In this document: positions 33,932 to 41,971 of the stretch, one piece after another
Layout: each line of letters opens with the position of its first letter
Position numbering within the stretch: position 1 is the stretch's first letter
Assembly (NCBI RefSeq): GCF_002699205.1
Contig: NZ_PABT01000044.1
Location: forward strand, 1 to 64,000
DNA from: Allomuricauda sp.
GTDB lineage: Bacteria > Bacteroidota > Bacteroidia > Flavobacteriales > Flavobacteriaceae
Direction: 5' to 3'
DNA: 64,000 nt
The notes under the pieces: generated by a model
Database searches by the model: none
Seen by the model: the letters and a program-made list of their open reading frames with translations, nothing else
Told to the model about the DNA's origin: nothing
Program-made: the position numbers and the translations under genes

Positions 33932-36223
33932 CTAAGGACCCATTCCTTCATCCAAATTAGCTAAACAATGGGCCCAATGCCCCTTCAGTACCGTATCTTT
34001 TTTAGCAGTTATCTTATCCTCTAATTGCTTTTGCAACCGCATCAATTGTTCCTTCATCAAGCCTTTGGCATAATCGGTATGCACAAACAATTGTTGTTGC
34101 GGATGGATATCAACCGCTTCCTTATCAATGGCTTTTTTCATCCAATCGACATAACTCAACTGCAACGCTTGTTTTCTGGGATCCACGGATACCTCCCTTC
34201 CTTTGAGCTCGCTAAACAGTGCATTCTGTAACTGTTCCAAGTAGTTTTTCATGACGCCCTCATATCCATCGATGGATTCCATATGCTGCATGCGTTTCAT
34301 AAATCTTGACTTGAGCATTTCCCTTAACAACATCTGTTGTCTGCTGAGCAGAGGATCGGGATGTGTCGTTACCCTGATATGGGTTTTGAATGTCGGATAG
34401 GCCAACCACTTGGGCGGGTCAAAGACCTGTTGCAACAGATAATCCAAGCCCTCCTGTTGGGTCTGCAGGGGTATTGGATCGAACATATTTCCCGGTTGTT
34501 CCATGGACTTATAAAAAATCTCATAGCCCCCTACCATAGAAAACACGCGCCGCACCAAATGGTACCATAGGGAAATGGCCCTTTCATGGATACGTTCGAT
34601 ACGGACGTAATCCTTTCTATTTCGGTTGATGCTGGGCAATAGTTCCATAGCGCGTTCCAAGTTTTTAAGGCCCAATATCGCCCCTTGGACTGGATCTCGG
34701 ACCTCCACCACCTGATTTGTCACAGCAGGCCCCATGGTATCCCCATGGCGGTTGGTGAAACGGTACCAGGGAATGGTGTCCTGCAAACGGATGATACGCT
34801 CCAGACTATCGGTCTGTTGCTCTTTGGACATGGATTCTGGAAACGTTTCATAGGCCCATCGGAGATAATAGGCATCGGTCGGCCCTACTTTTTGTATCAA
34901 TAGCGACGGAGGTATATTATCCTCAGGCTGGGCCATATTGTTATGGCGTGCATAGGTCATGATACTTGGGGTATGCCCCATGTTCCTCAGCCACTCTTCA
35001 TCCCCCATTTTATCGACAGGATAGTGATTTTCCCCGTAGTTATTGTCTTCGATGCCCAAGGCATGTCCCGTCTCATGGGCCGTTACGGATTGGATGAGTT
35101 CCCCCAATAGTTCATCCGCAAAGGGATAGGTCTGTGCCCTATTGTCCAAAGGGGCACAACGGATAAAATATTCCTCCATCAGATATTCATGGGATAATCC
35201 CATGTGCAAATCGGCTTTAATCATTTCCCCAGACCGTTGATCGATGACATAGGTGACCGTGGCGCCATGATGTTTTTCACCAAAATACCTGATGTTCTGG
35301 TCTCGGAACCAACGCACGATGGAATGTCTCAGGCTATAGGCCGACCAGGAATCTAAGGTATCTACCTCTTTGACCACAATGGCATCCTTGAAGCCTGCCG
35401 CTTCAAAGGCGGGCAACCACTCCTCGATACCGGCCTTGACATAGGGTCTCCATTTTTTCGGAATATCCGGGGAGAGCTTAAAGGTAATCGGCTTGATAGG
35501 CAAACTGACCTTCCTGTCCTTGTGTTTTTTCTCCAATCGCCAACGGGCAATGCTTGCCACATAGTTGTTCAGGTGTTGTCCAGTCGTCCTGGACTCGTTC
35601 CAAAACCCCATCCGATAATCAAACCTCCGGGGCTCCATAGGAGGGGGCAATTTTAGAAAACTATAATGTACGGGCTGTACAATTTTGGCACTTTCTTTCT
35701 GATGTCCCAATTGCATTTTGATCATCAGTTCGTCGTCCAACAATTTTACCCCAATAAGCTTGTTGAGGGCAGGGACCATGGCATCGGAGGATATGGCACC
35801 CCAACCAGCAGAACGATCGAACAGCATGTCGGTGATATCAAAACGATAGCCCTCTCCACGTGCTTCCAAAATAGGAAACACCCCTAAAATATTCCGTTCC
35901 AGATCCGGATCATTTTGCAGGGCAATCCATATCCCTGTTTCCGACCACACCCTGGTCTCCTCCAAAACTAGCTGGTTCCCTGACTTTCTAAAGACGACCT
36001 GTTTTTGATCATATCGCGACAAACGCCCGATACGTGTTAGGAGCATTGGCTCATCCAAGCTGGTTACGGGAAGCTCCATATAGAGCCTTCCCTCTTCCAA
36101 GGAAGCATCCAAAAAAGGTGCTGCCGTGGAAACCAATTCGCTAGTATCGGTATAATTCGCATTTTGGGACCATCCCAGTAAGGGCATCAAACTAAACGCC
36201 CATATCCATAAAATGTATTTCAT
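33932..36223 (-). CDS. Zinc-dependent metalloprotease (DUF5117/DUF4953-type)
   Basis: 763 residues from MKYILWIWAFSLMPLLGWSQ, a signal peptide; the frame extends to 36382 without family sense. The zinc motif HETGH (383-387) lies in TAHETGHALGIEDNN, and PSIMTYARHN is the Met-turn-like segment. The family occurs with SusC/SusD pairs in Bacteroidetes, probably digesting proteins at the surface or in the periplasm for uptake by SusC. It is the last gene of the susC-susD-protease operon and lies 86 bp after susD. Confidence 0.88.
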   Translation of the reverse strand: MKYILWIWAFSLMPLLGWSQNANYTDTSELVSTAAPFLDASLEEGRLYMELPVTSLDEPMLLTRIGRLSRYDQKQVVFRKSGNQLVLEETRVWSETGIWIALQNDPDLERNILGVFPILEARGEGYRFDITDMLFDRSAGWGAISSDAMVPALNKLIGVKLLDDELMIKMQLGHQKESAKIVQPVHYSFLKLPPPMEPRRFDYRMGFWNESRTTGQHLNNYVASIARWRLEKKHKDRKVSLPIKPITFKLSPDIPKKWRPYVKAGIEEWLPAFEAAGFKDAIVVKEVDTLDSWSAYSLRHSIVRWFRDQNIRYFGEKHHGATVTYVIDQRSGEMIKADLHMGLSHEYLMEEYFIRCAPLDNRAQTYPFADELLGELIQSVTAHETGHALGIEDNNYGENHYPVDKMGDEEWLRNMGHTPSIMTYARHNNMAQPEDNIPPSLLIQKVGPTDAYYLRWAYETFPESMSKEQQTDSLERIIRLQDTIPWYRFTNRHGDTMGPAVTNQVVEVRDPVQGAILGLKNLERAMELLPSINRNRKDYVRIERIHERAISLWYHLVRRVFSMVGGYEIFYKSMEQPGNMFDPIPLQTQQEGLDYLLQQVFDPPKWLAYPTFKTHIRVTTHPDPLLSRQQMLLREMLKSRFMKRMQHMESIDGYEGVMKNYLEQLQNALFSELKGREVSVDPRKQALQLSYVDWMKKAIDKEAVDIHPQQQLFVHTDYAKGLMKEQLMRLQKQLEDKITAKKDTVLKGHWAHCLANLDEGMGP

Positions 36224-36308
36224 TGTTCTTTTGTTAATGGGATGGGCTTCCCCTGCCACCGTACTACCCCATTCGAAGGGCAGTGGCACAGGGAACACGC
36301 CCATCCGG

Positions 36309-37715
36309 TTAATATCCTTGATTTTGTGGCAATAGGCTGGGGTTGGTGTCCAATTCGCTCTCAGGAACGGGAAGCAACACATCGGTCTCTTCCCAATTGG
36401 GCTTTACGTCCCCCAATACTTCCGTTGCCCTACCGCTGCGCTTGAGATCGAACCAACGGTGTCCCTGTTCGGCAAACAGCTCAATCCTACGTTCTGCCAG
36501 AATGGCCGAGAAAAGCTCATCCACGGTATTGGCCGTGCTATTGGGCAGGCCTGCCCGACTACGGACCGTATTGAGGTCACTCTGTGCCCCCGTTATATTT
36601 CCCAAGGCAAGTAAGGCTTCCGCCCGAATCAGGTATTGTTCGGCCAATCGGAACTGAATGGCATATTCCAAGGATTCGGTCACATTAAATCGGGCCTTGT
36701 ACTTATAGGGATAAAAGAAGGTTACGGTATTTTCGGCATCCGATATGCTACCGACCCATGCCGTTCTTCGGAGGTCCCCAGTCTCAAAAGCGGACAACAA
36801 GCTTTCGGTCATGGCAAAAGTCTGCCCAGGAACGGAAGGGATGATCAACTGATTCGCCTCTTGGGTATTTCCCGGCAGAGGCCCATGGCGCAACTGCCAG
36901 ATGGTCTCCCCGGATTCCTTCAGGAACACTTTATCCAAGTCTTCCTCCAGACCAAAAGCGGCTATCAGATCAGAGGCCTGCACCGCTGCCAACTCCCACT
37001 GTTCGGTCAGCAAATACATCCGAGCCAAGAGCGCCTTTGCTGCATAATGGTCGATAAAAGTCCGTTCCCCGTTGGCAATGGCAATATCCCCCATCAGCGC
37101 TATGGCCTCCTCCAAATCCGCCATGATGTTTTCATACACCAAATCCTCGGATAGTCTTGACACCTGATTGTTCACGCGATAATCCGTCGAGGTAACATAG
37201 GGAACATCGCCAAAAACGGACGCCAAAAGGCTGTGCATAAATGCACGGACAAACAAGGCCTGTCCCCGAAACTTTTGCTGTTCTTCCATAGTAAAAGTAG
37301 TATCCTCCAGTCCGTCCAAAATGGCATTGGCCCCATAAATAACTGTATAGGCCTCGCTCCACCAACCAAGCAGTTCCGTATTTGGGGGCAATACCCGGTT
37401 TTGGTAGAATTCCAACAGTTGCGGATCGGAACCATAATAGTCCAGTTCATCGCTATAGATGGCCATTCGTGTGGTCAGTCCCACATTTCCAGATACCATT
37501 CCCGTCTCCCGCATCTTGAAATAGAGGTCCGCCAAGGCAGACTCCACCGTTGCCGGATCATCAAACACGGTCTCCGAGACCAATACGTTCTTTGGGGGAT
37601 CTACTTCCACAAAATCCGTACAGCCAAACACTCCCAAAATCGGAAGGAGCAGCAGGAAAAATTTCAATATCGAAGCGTTCCATCTTATAATCAAATCGGT
37701 TTGTCTTGTTTTCAT
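36309..37715 (-). CDS. SusD/RagB-family nutrient-binding lipoprotein
   Basis: 468 residues from MKTRQTDLIIRW; an ATG six codons upstream (37733) overlaps the susC stop by one base and would imply coupling. Lipobox LGVFGC. The SusD pattern is present: DFVEVDPPKNVLVSETVFDD, a TPR-like helical body (AKALLARMYLLTEQWELAAVQASDLI), and the C-terminal ILAERRIELFAEQGHRWFDLKRSG with MLLPVPESELDTN-like LLPVPESELDTNPSL. It binds substrate at the cell surface and delivers it to SusC. The metalloprotease partner suggests peptides as substrate. Confidence 0.92.
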   Translation of the reverse strand: MKTRQTDLIIRWNASILKFFLLLLPILGVFGCTDFVEVDPPKNVLVSETVFDDPATVESALADLYFKMRETGMVSGNVGLTTRMAIYSDELDYYGSDPQLLEFYQNRVLPPNTELLGWWSEAYTVIYGANAILDGLEDTTFTMEEQQKFRGQALFVRAFMHSLLASVFGDVPYVTSTDYRVNNQVSRLSEDLVYENIMADLEEAIALMGDIAIANGERTFIDHYAAKALLARMYLLTEQWELAAVQASDLIAAFGLEEDLDKVFLKESGETIWQLRHGPLPGNTQEANQLIIPSVPGQTFAMTESLLSAFETGDLRRTAWVGSISDAENTVTFFYPYKYKARFNVTESLEYAIQFRLAEQYLIRAEALLALGNITGAQSDLNTVRSRAGLPNSTANTVDELFSAILAERRIELFAEQGHRWFDLKRSGRATEVLGDVKPNWEETDVLLPVPESELDTNPSLLPQNQGY

Positions 37716-37732
37716 ATTCGTTGTATTAAGCA

Positions 37733-40700
37733 TTAGAATCCCACTTTTAATCCCAAGGTCAATTGTCTTAGCGGCGGTAATCGGCTATTGAGGGTCTGCT
37801 CTGGATCCGGCCCAGTATAGCGGGTAAAGGTGAATAGGTTCTGGCCTTGTAAATAGACCTGGACGTCAAGTCTCTTGTCCACCATGGGTACTTTATAGTT
37901 CAGGGAAATGTTCCTGACCCGGATAAAAGAAGCATCCGAAACCACAGCATCGCTACTGCGTTGAAGGTCGCCATTGCCCACCCCAAAGGCCAATCCCGAG
38001 GAAGCCACTTGCACAGGTTTCATATCCCCGGGTTCCCGCCACCTATCGAGAAGCTCCACACTGGCATTTCTGGGAAAGCCCGGTACGGCATCGTTCTGAA
38101 AATTGTTGAAGCCCTCTTGTTTTTTGAACTGTAGGAACACATCAAAGGTCAGGTTCCCCCAACTCAACGTATTGCCCAGTCCCCCATAAAAACTAGGGGC
38201 CAGGTCCGCAATAAATTGTCGGTCCTCGTTACTGGTGATGGCCCCGTCCCCATTGAAATCCTCTATCTCGTATTGTCCCGTTTCGGGGTCGACCCCTAAG
38301 GAACGGTAGAGCTTTACGATGGACAAGGGCTCCCCGATGACATATTGATTGGTAAAGGTGGAGGTCTCCAAGCCATCAAAACGCACCAATTTGCTCCGAG
38401 GTACGGTCAGGTTCAGGGTAGTCGACCATTTAAAACGGCCCTTCGACAGATTGATGGAACGCAGGTCCAGCTCCAGGCCGGAGTTCTCCACGGTCGCATC
38501 AAAATTCCCTGTCAGCTCCGAAAAGCCCGTTGTGGCAGCCAAAGGTACCCCCACCAACTGATTGGAGGAGCGGTTCCGATACCAAGCGGCATTAAGAAAT
38601 ACCCGGTCCTTAAAGAACCCTAGTTCAAGCCCTGCTTCCAGTTTGTTATTGGCTTCCCAACCAAAGGCGGGATTGAAAATTCCCGTGGGACTTAGGACGG
38701 ACACCCCGGCATAATCCTCGCCAACAACGGTATAGGTATCCAAAAACTGGTAATCCCCGATATTATCGCTGCCTGTGGTCCCATAACTGCCCCTGAGTTT
38801 ACCAAAACTCAAGACAGAGCTCTCTGCAAATGGCTTCTCTTTGAAAAAGATCCAGGCCAGTCCCACAGCTCCAAAGTTCCCGAACTGCCTTCCAGGTCCA
38901 AATCGGGACGAACCATCCCTACGACCTGTCAGGTTCAGGATATACCGGTCCAACAGTTGGAGGTTGACCCTCCCAAAGACGGCATTGTACCGATAATCGC
39001 TATCGGAACTGCCACGTGCCTCCACCTCATCGGCCGCTGCCATATTATTGATCAGGGCATTGGTGGGAAATCCCCGTCCACGAAGGACAAGCTGTTCGGT
39101 GGTCTCCTGTTGGAAGGTCGTCCCTACCAGTACATCCATGGAAAGTACATCCCACTGTTGTTTCCATTGCAATTGGGGCTCCACGATCCAAGAGGTCCTT
39201 TGGGACTGATTGGTGGTCAAGCTGGAATAGTTTTGTGGTGTAAAATTGAACCTCGGGTTACGGGCCGAACTGGGCAAGGTCCTGTAGGAATCCAAATGAT
39301 AATCCGTATAGCCCAAACTACTGCGCAGCTCAAGACCCTCCCACAGCTCATAGGAGAGCATGGCATTGGCCAGTACGGTACTGCTTTTCACCCCTACCTT
39401 TTCCTCCAAGGAAGCCAAAGGATTGTTCCAAGTATTGTTCTCCCAATTCAAATTGCCTTCCTCATAATAGAGGGCGGGGGCATTGGGCGCCAGGATATAC
39501 GCCTGGGAAGAAAGATCGATACTGGGCACTAGGTTATCCTCATGGGTATAGCTGGTGGAGAGGTTCAACCGGAACCGCTCATTGCTCGATCGATGGGTAA
39601 TGTTGCTATGGACCGTAGCCCTATTATACTTGGAATCCCCGGGAAATACCGTGGTTTCGTCCAGGAGGGCTCCACTGACCAAAAACTGGGTCTGGGCACT
39701 CCCTCCGGATACCGACAATTGGGCACTGTTCCGATAGGCAGTTCCCCCAATGAGCACCTTTTGCCAATCGGTGTAACGGTTGCTGTCCCATAGGGTGATA
39801 TCCGGCCAAAAGCTATCGAAAACAGGGTTCTCGAGCGCGGCCTCGAATCCATCGTTGATCACCCCTTCACGGCGTACTTCCAGATACTGCTCCGTGTTCA
39901 TCAGGTCTACAAAGTTGGAGACCTGTCCAAAGGTAGTACTCAGATGCGCATCAAAGCGCGTTTTTCCGGCCCTCCCCTTTTTGGTGGTGATCAGCACCAC
40001 CCCATTGGCCCCACGGGACCCATAGATGGCCGTGGCATCGGCATCCTTGAGCACTTCAATACTCTCGATATCGTTGGGATTGATGGCATTGAGCGGGCTG
40101 ATATCACTGCCGAGGATAAATCGTGACACATCCGTGGAACCCAAGGACTGGGAACCAAATGGCACCCCATCCACAATATAGAGGGGATCGGTGACCCCAT
40201 TGATAAAGTTCTGGCCCCGTACCTCCACAGAAAACCCACCTCCGGGCACTCCGGTATTCTGGACAATGTTGACCCCTGACATTTGCCCTTGCATGGCCGC
40301 CAAGGGATTGCCCACGGGCTGTTTATCGACAACAGAAGCCTTTACCGTAGCAATGTTCCCTGTGCGTTCCCGCTCCGAAACCGAGTAATATCCGGCATTG
40401 AGCACTACTTCCCCCAACTCCGTCACATCCTCCTCCATGGTAACAAGGACCTCATCCCTACCCGCAATGGGTACGGAAAGAGTCTTGAAGCCCACCATGG
40501 AAAAAATCAGGATATCGGAAGGACCCGCATTAACAGAAAAAGACCCGTCCATATCGGACATGGTCCCGATGTTCTTGGATTCCACCACAAGATTCACCCC
40601 GGCCAAGGGCTCTCCCGTGCTATCGGTCACGGTACCGGAAACGGTCGCCTGTGGTGGTTCCAAGACTGTGCCTGCCTGCAGATAAAAGGTACAAAAGGGC

Positions 40701-40765
40701 ATTAAAAAGACATATAGGAGCATGAACAGGGATGCCCTGCGCATGCGTAGTGTTATTGGTTGCAT
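37733..40765 (-). CDS. SusC/RagA-family TonB-linked outer-membrane transporter
   Basis: 1010 residues from MQPITLRMRRASLF; a longer frame to 41023 contains no extra domain. A signal segment (RRASLFMLLYVFLMPFCTFYLQAG) is followed by a carboxypeptidase-regulatory-like domain (VSGTVTDSTGEPLAGVNLVV), the plug (PLAAMQGQMSGVNIVQNTGVPGG, DPLYIVDGVPFG, SIEVLKDADATAIYGSRGANGVVLI) and a 22-strand barrel ending in LTLGLKVGF. It imports a substrate captured by SusD using TonB. The first gene of its operon; the 727 bp upstream hold the promoter. Confidence 0.94.
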   Translation of the reverse strand: MQPITLRMRRASLFMLLYVFLMPFCTFYLQAGTVLEPPQATVSGTVTDSTGEPLAGVNLVVESKNIGTMSDMDGSFSVNAGPSDILIFSMVGFKTLSVPIAGRDEVLVTMEEDVTELGEVVLNAGYYSVSERERTGNIATVKASVVDKQPVGNPLAAMQGQMSGVNIVQNTGVPGGGFSVEVRGQNFINGVTDPLYIVDGVPFGSQSLGSTDVSRFILGSDISPLNAINPNDIESIEVLKDADATAIYGSRGANGVVLITTKKGRAGKTRFDAHLSTTFGQVSNFVDLMNTEQYLEVRREGVINDGFEAALENPVFDSFWPDITLWDSNRYTDWQKVLIGGTAYRNSAQLSVSGGSAQTQFLVSGALLDETTVFPGDSKYNRATVHSNITHRSSNERFRLNLSTSYTHEDNLVPSIDLSSQAYILAPNAPALYYEEGNLNWENNTWNNPLASLEEKVGVKSSTVLANAMLSYELWEGLELRSSLGYTDYHLDSYRTLPSSARNPRFNFTPQNYSSLTTNQSQRTSWIVEPQLQWKQQWDVLSMDVLVGTTFQQETTEQLVLRGRGFPTNALINNMAAADEVEARGSSDSDYRYNAVFGRVNLQLLDRYILNLTGRRDGSSRFGPGRQFGNFGAVGLAWIFFKEKPFAESSVLSFGKLRGSYGTTGSDNIGDYQFLDTYTVVGEDYAGVSVLSPTGIFNPAFGWEANNKLEAGLELGFFKDRVFLNAAWYRNRSSNQLVGVPLAATTGFSELTGNFDATVENSGLELDLRSINLSKGRFKWSTTLNLTVPRSKLVRFDGLETSTFTNQYVIGEPLSIVKLYRSLGVDPETGQYEIEDFNGDGAITSNEDRQFIADLAPSFYGGLGNTLSWGNLTFDVFLQFKKQEGFNNFQNDAVPGFPRNASVELLDRWREPGDMKPVQVASSGLAFGVGNGDLQRSSDAVVSDASFIRVRNISLNYKVPMVDKRLDVQVYLQGQNLFTFTRYTGPDPEQTLNSRLPPLRQLTLGLKVGF

Positions 40766-41221
40766 AAATTGAGTTCTTTTAATTAAAGCGTTAGTTATTC
40801 TCCACATTGCCCCACAAGTCACGGAAAAGCCGTAACTTCCAAAAAGGACATCAAGGTTCTGACATAGGCCATCCTGTCCAGGTAAAAGCATACCCAGAAA
40901 TAGGATTCCTAAACCAAAAAAGACCATGGTTTCGTGATTGGGCCGGTTGCCCTGAAAGTGTACGTCAGTTATGGGACTAAAGGATATCGTGAACCGGAAA
41001 AAAGTGTAACGTGTATCCCACAACCCTAGCCTTGGGATTATACGGGGTTCTTTGGCTTCTTTTTAAACAGGATATCGAACACTGAATGACAGGCCCCAAA
41101 AATGGAACAAAAACACGGTGTGAACCCTACAGAAAAAAGTTGCCAAATGTTTCCCATAACCCATTGGTTGGGCGATACTCCGAAAGGAAAAAAAACCAAA
41201 CGCTAAGAAAAAGTTGGGCGT
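40766..41221. other. Non-coding region upstream of susC
   Basis: About 455 bp. A longer minus-strand frame covers part of it (upstream extension of the susC frame), but it has no signal peptide or family sequence and I treat it as non-coding leader and promoter DNA. No tRNA, riboswitch or terminator was recognised. Confidence 0.4.
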
Positions 41222-41319
41222 GGTAACTCAACTTACCGACTGGAGGTACTGGTATACCTGTGCACGATAAGAGAGCCCACGCCCGGGTCGTGAGCCAATC
41301 TACTTATCATCCCGTGCAC
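41222..41319. other. Three consecutive inverted repeats at the edge of the defence island
   Basis: GGTAA/TTACC (41222-41237), GGTA/TACC in AGGTACTGGTATACC (about 41245-41258) and a large structure, GTGCACGATAAG (41260-41271) with CTTATCATCCCGTGCAC (41303-41319), which pair through GTGCACG/CGTGCAC and ATAAG/CTTAT around a nested CACG/CGTG hairpin. This could be a structured RNA, a mobile element end or an att-like site. GC content falls sharply just to the right. Confidence 0.35.
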
Positions 41320-41437
41320 ATTAAAAATTACCAGTTTTCCAGTACGGGATTCAAAGCGATAGCTTCATATATGTACTAAACGAAGAATCGCAAAAATATC
41401 AACTATTCTTAGTTGAATGGTTCGAATATATAAAAAT

Positions 41438-41455
41438 AATCACATATATGTGATT
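41438..41455. promoter_or_regulatory. Perfect 18-bp palindromic operator upstream of the XRE regulator
   Basis: AATCACATATATGTGATT is perfectly symmetric and ends 37 bp before the ATG at 41493. It is well placed for autoregulation by the XRE protein and for control of the defence gene behind it. No second copy was found between 41754 and 41971. Confidence 0.6.
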
Positions 41456-41492
41456 GTTAATAGATTTTTTTCTGGTTCAATTTGAATCTCGC

Positions 41493-41753
41493 ATGAAAAA
41501 AATAAAAAATAAAGAGCTACTTACTAGTATTTCATTGGCATTTAAAGAACTTCGATCTAATGAGGGATTGACTCAGCAAAATGTCAAAGATGATACCGGC
41601 ATACATATTGGAAGAATAGAGACCACAACCAATGACCCTTCATCAAGTACAATTTTTGAATTGTGCAAATATTTCAAAATTCCACTTTCAGAATTTTATC
41701 GAAGATTAGAGGAAATCAATCCAAACTTGAAGATTAAAAAAAATAAGAGGTAA
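41493..41753 (+). CDS. XRE-family helix-turn-helix regulator
   Basis: 86 residues from MKKIKNKELLTSISLAF; an upstream non-ATG frame would begin within the palindrome. The Cro/C1-type HTH is FKELRSNEGLTQQNVKDDTGIHIGRIETTTNDPSSSTIFELCKYFKI. It resembles restriction-modification C proteins in size, and probably represses or times expression of the TrlF-type gene 218 bp downstream. Base composition is AT-rich like the TrlF gene and unlike susC. Confidence 0.85.
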   Translation: MKKIKNKELLTSISLAFKELRSNEGLTQQNVKDDTGIHIGRIETTTNDPSSSTIFELCKYFKIPLSEFYRRLEEINPNLKIKKNKR

Positions 41754-41971
41754 TTCTCTAAACTCTCATTTTAATTTTCCTTACAGGATTTCCCATTTCA
41801 TTATTTATTGAAAATTCTTACATTTAGCGTCATCCCCCAATAGATTTGTTTAACGACCGAAATTCTGTCTTTTGTATTAAATAACAAAACTTGGGATTAG
41901 CAAACAGTATTGGCGGAACATACTAAAACAAAGTTAAGCATTCAAACAAGCAAGAATAAAAATCAACCTAA

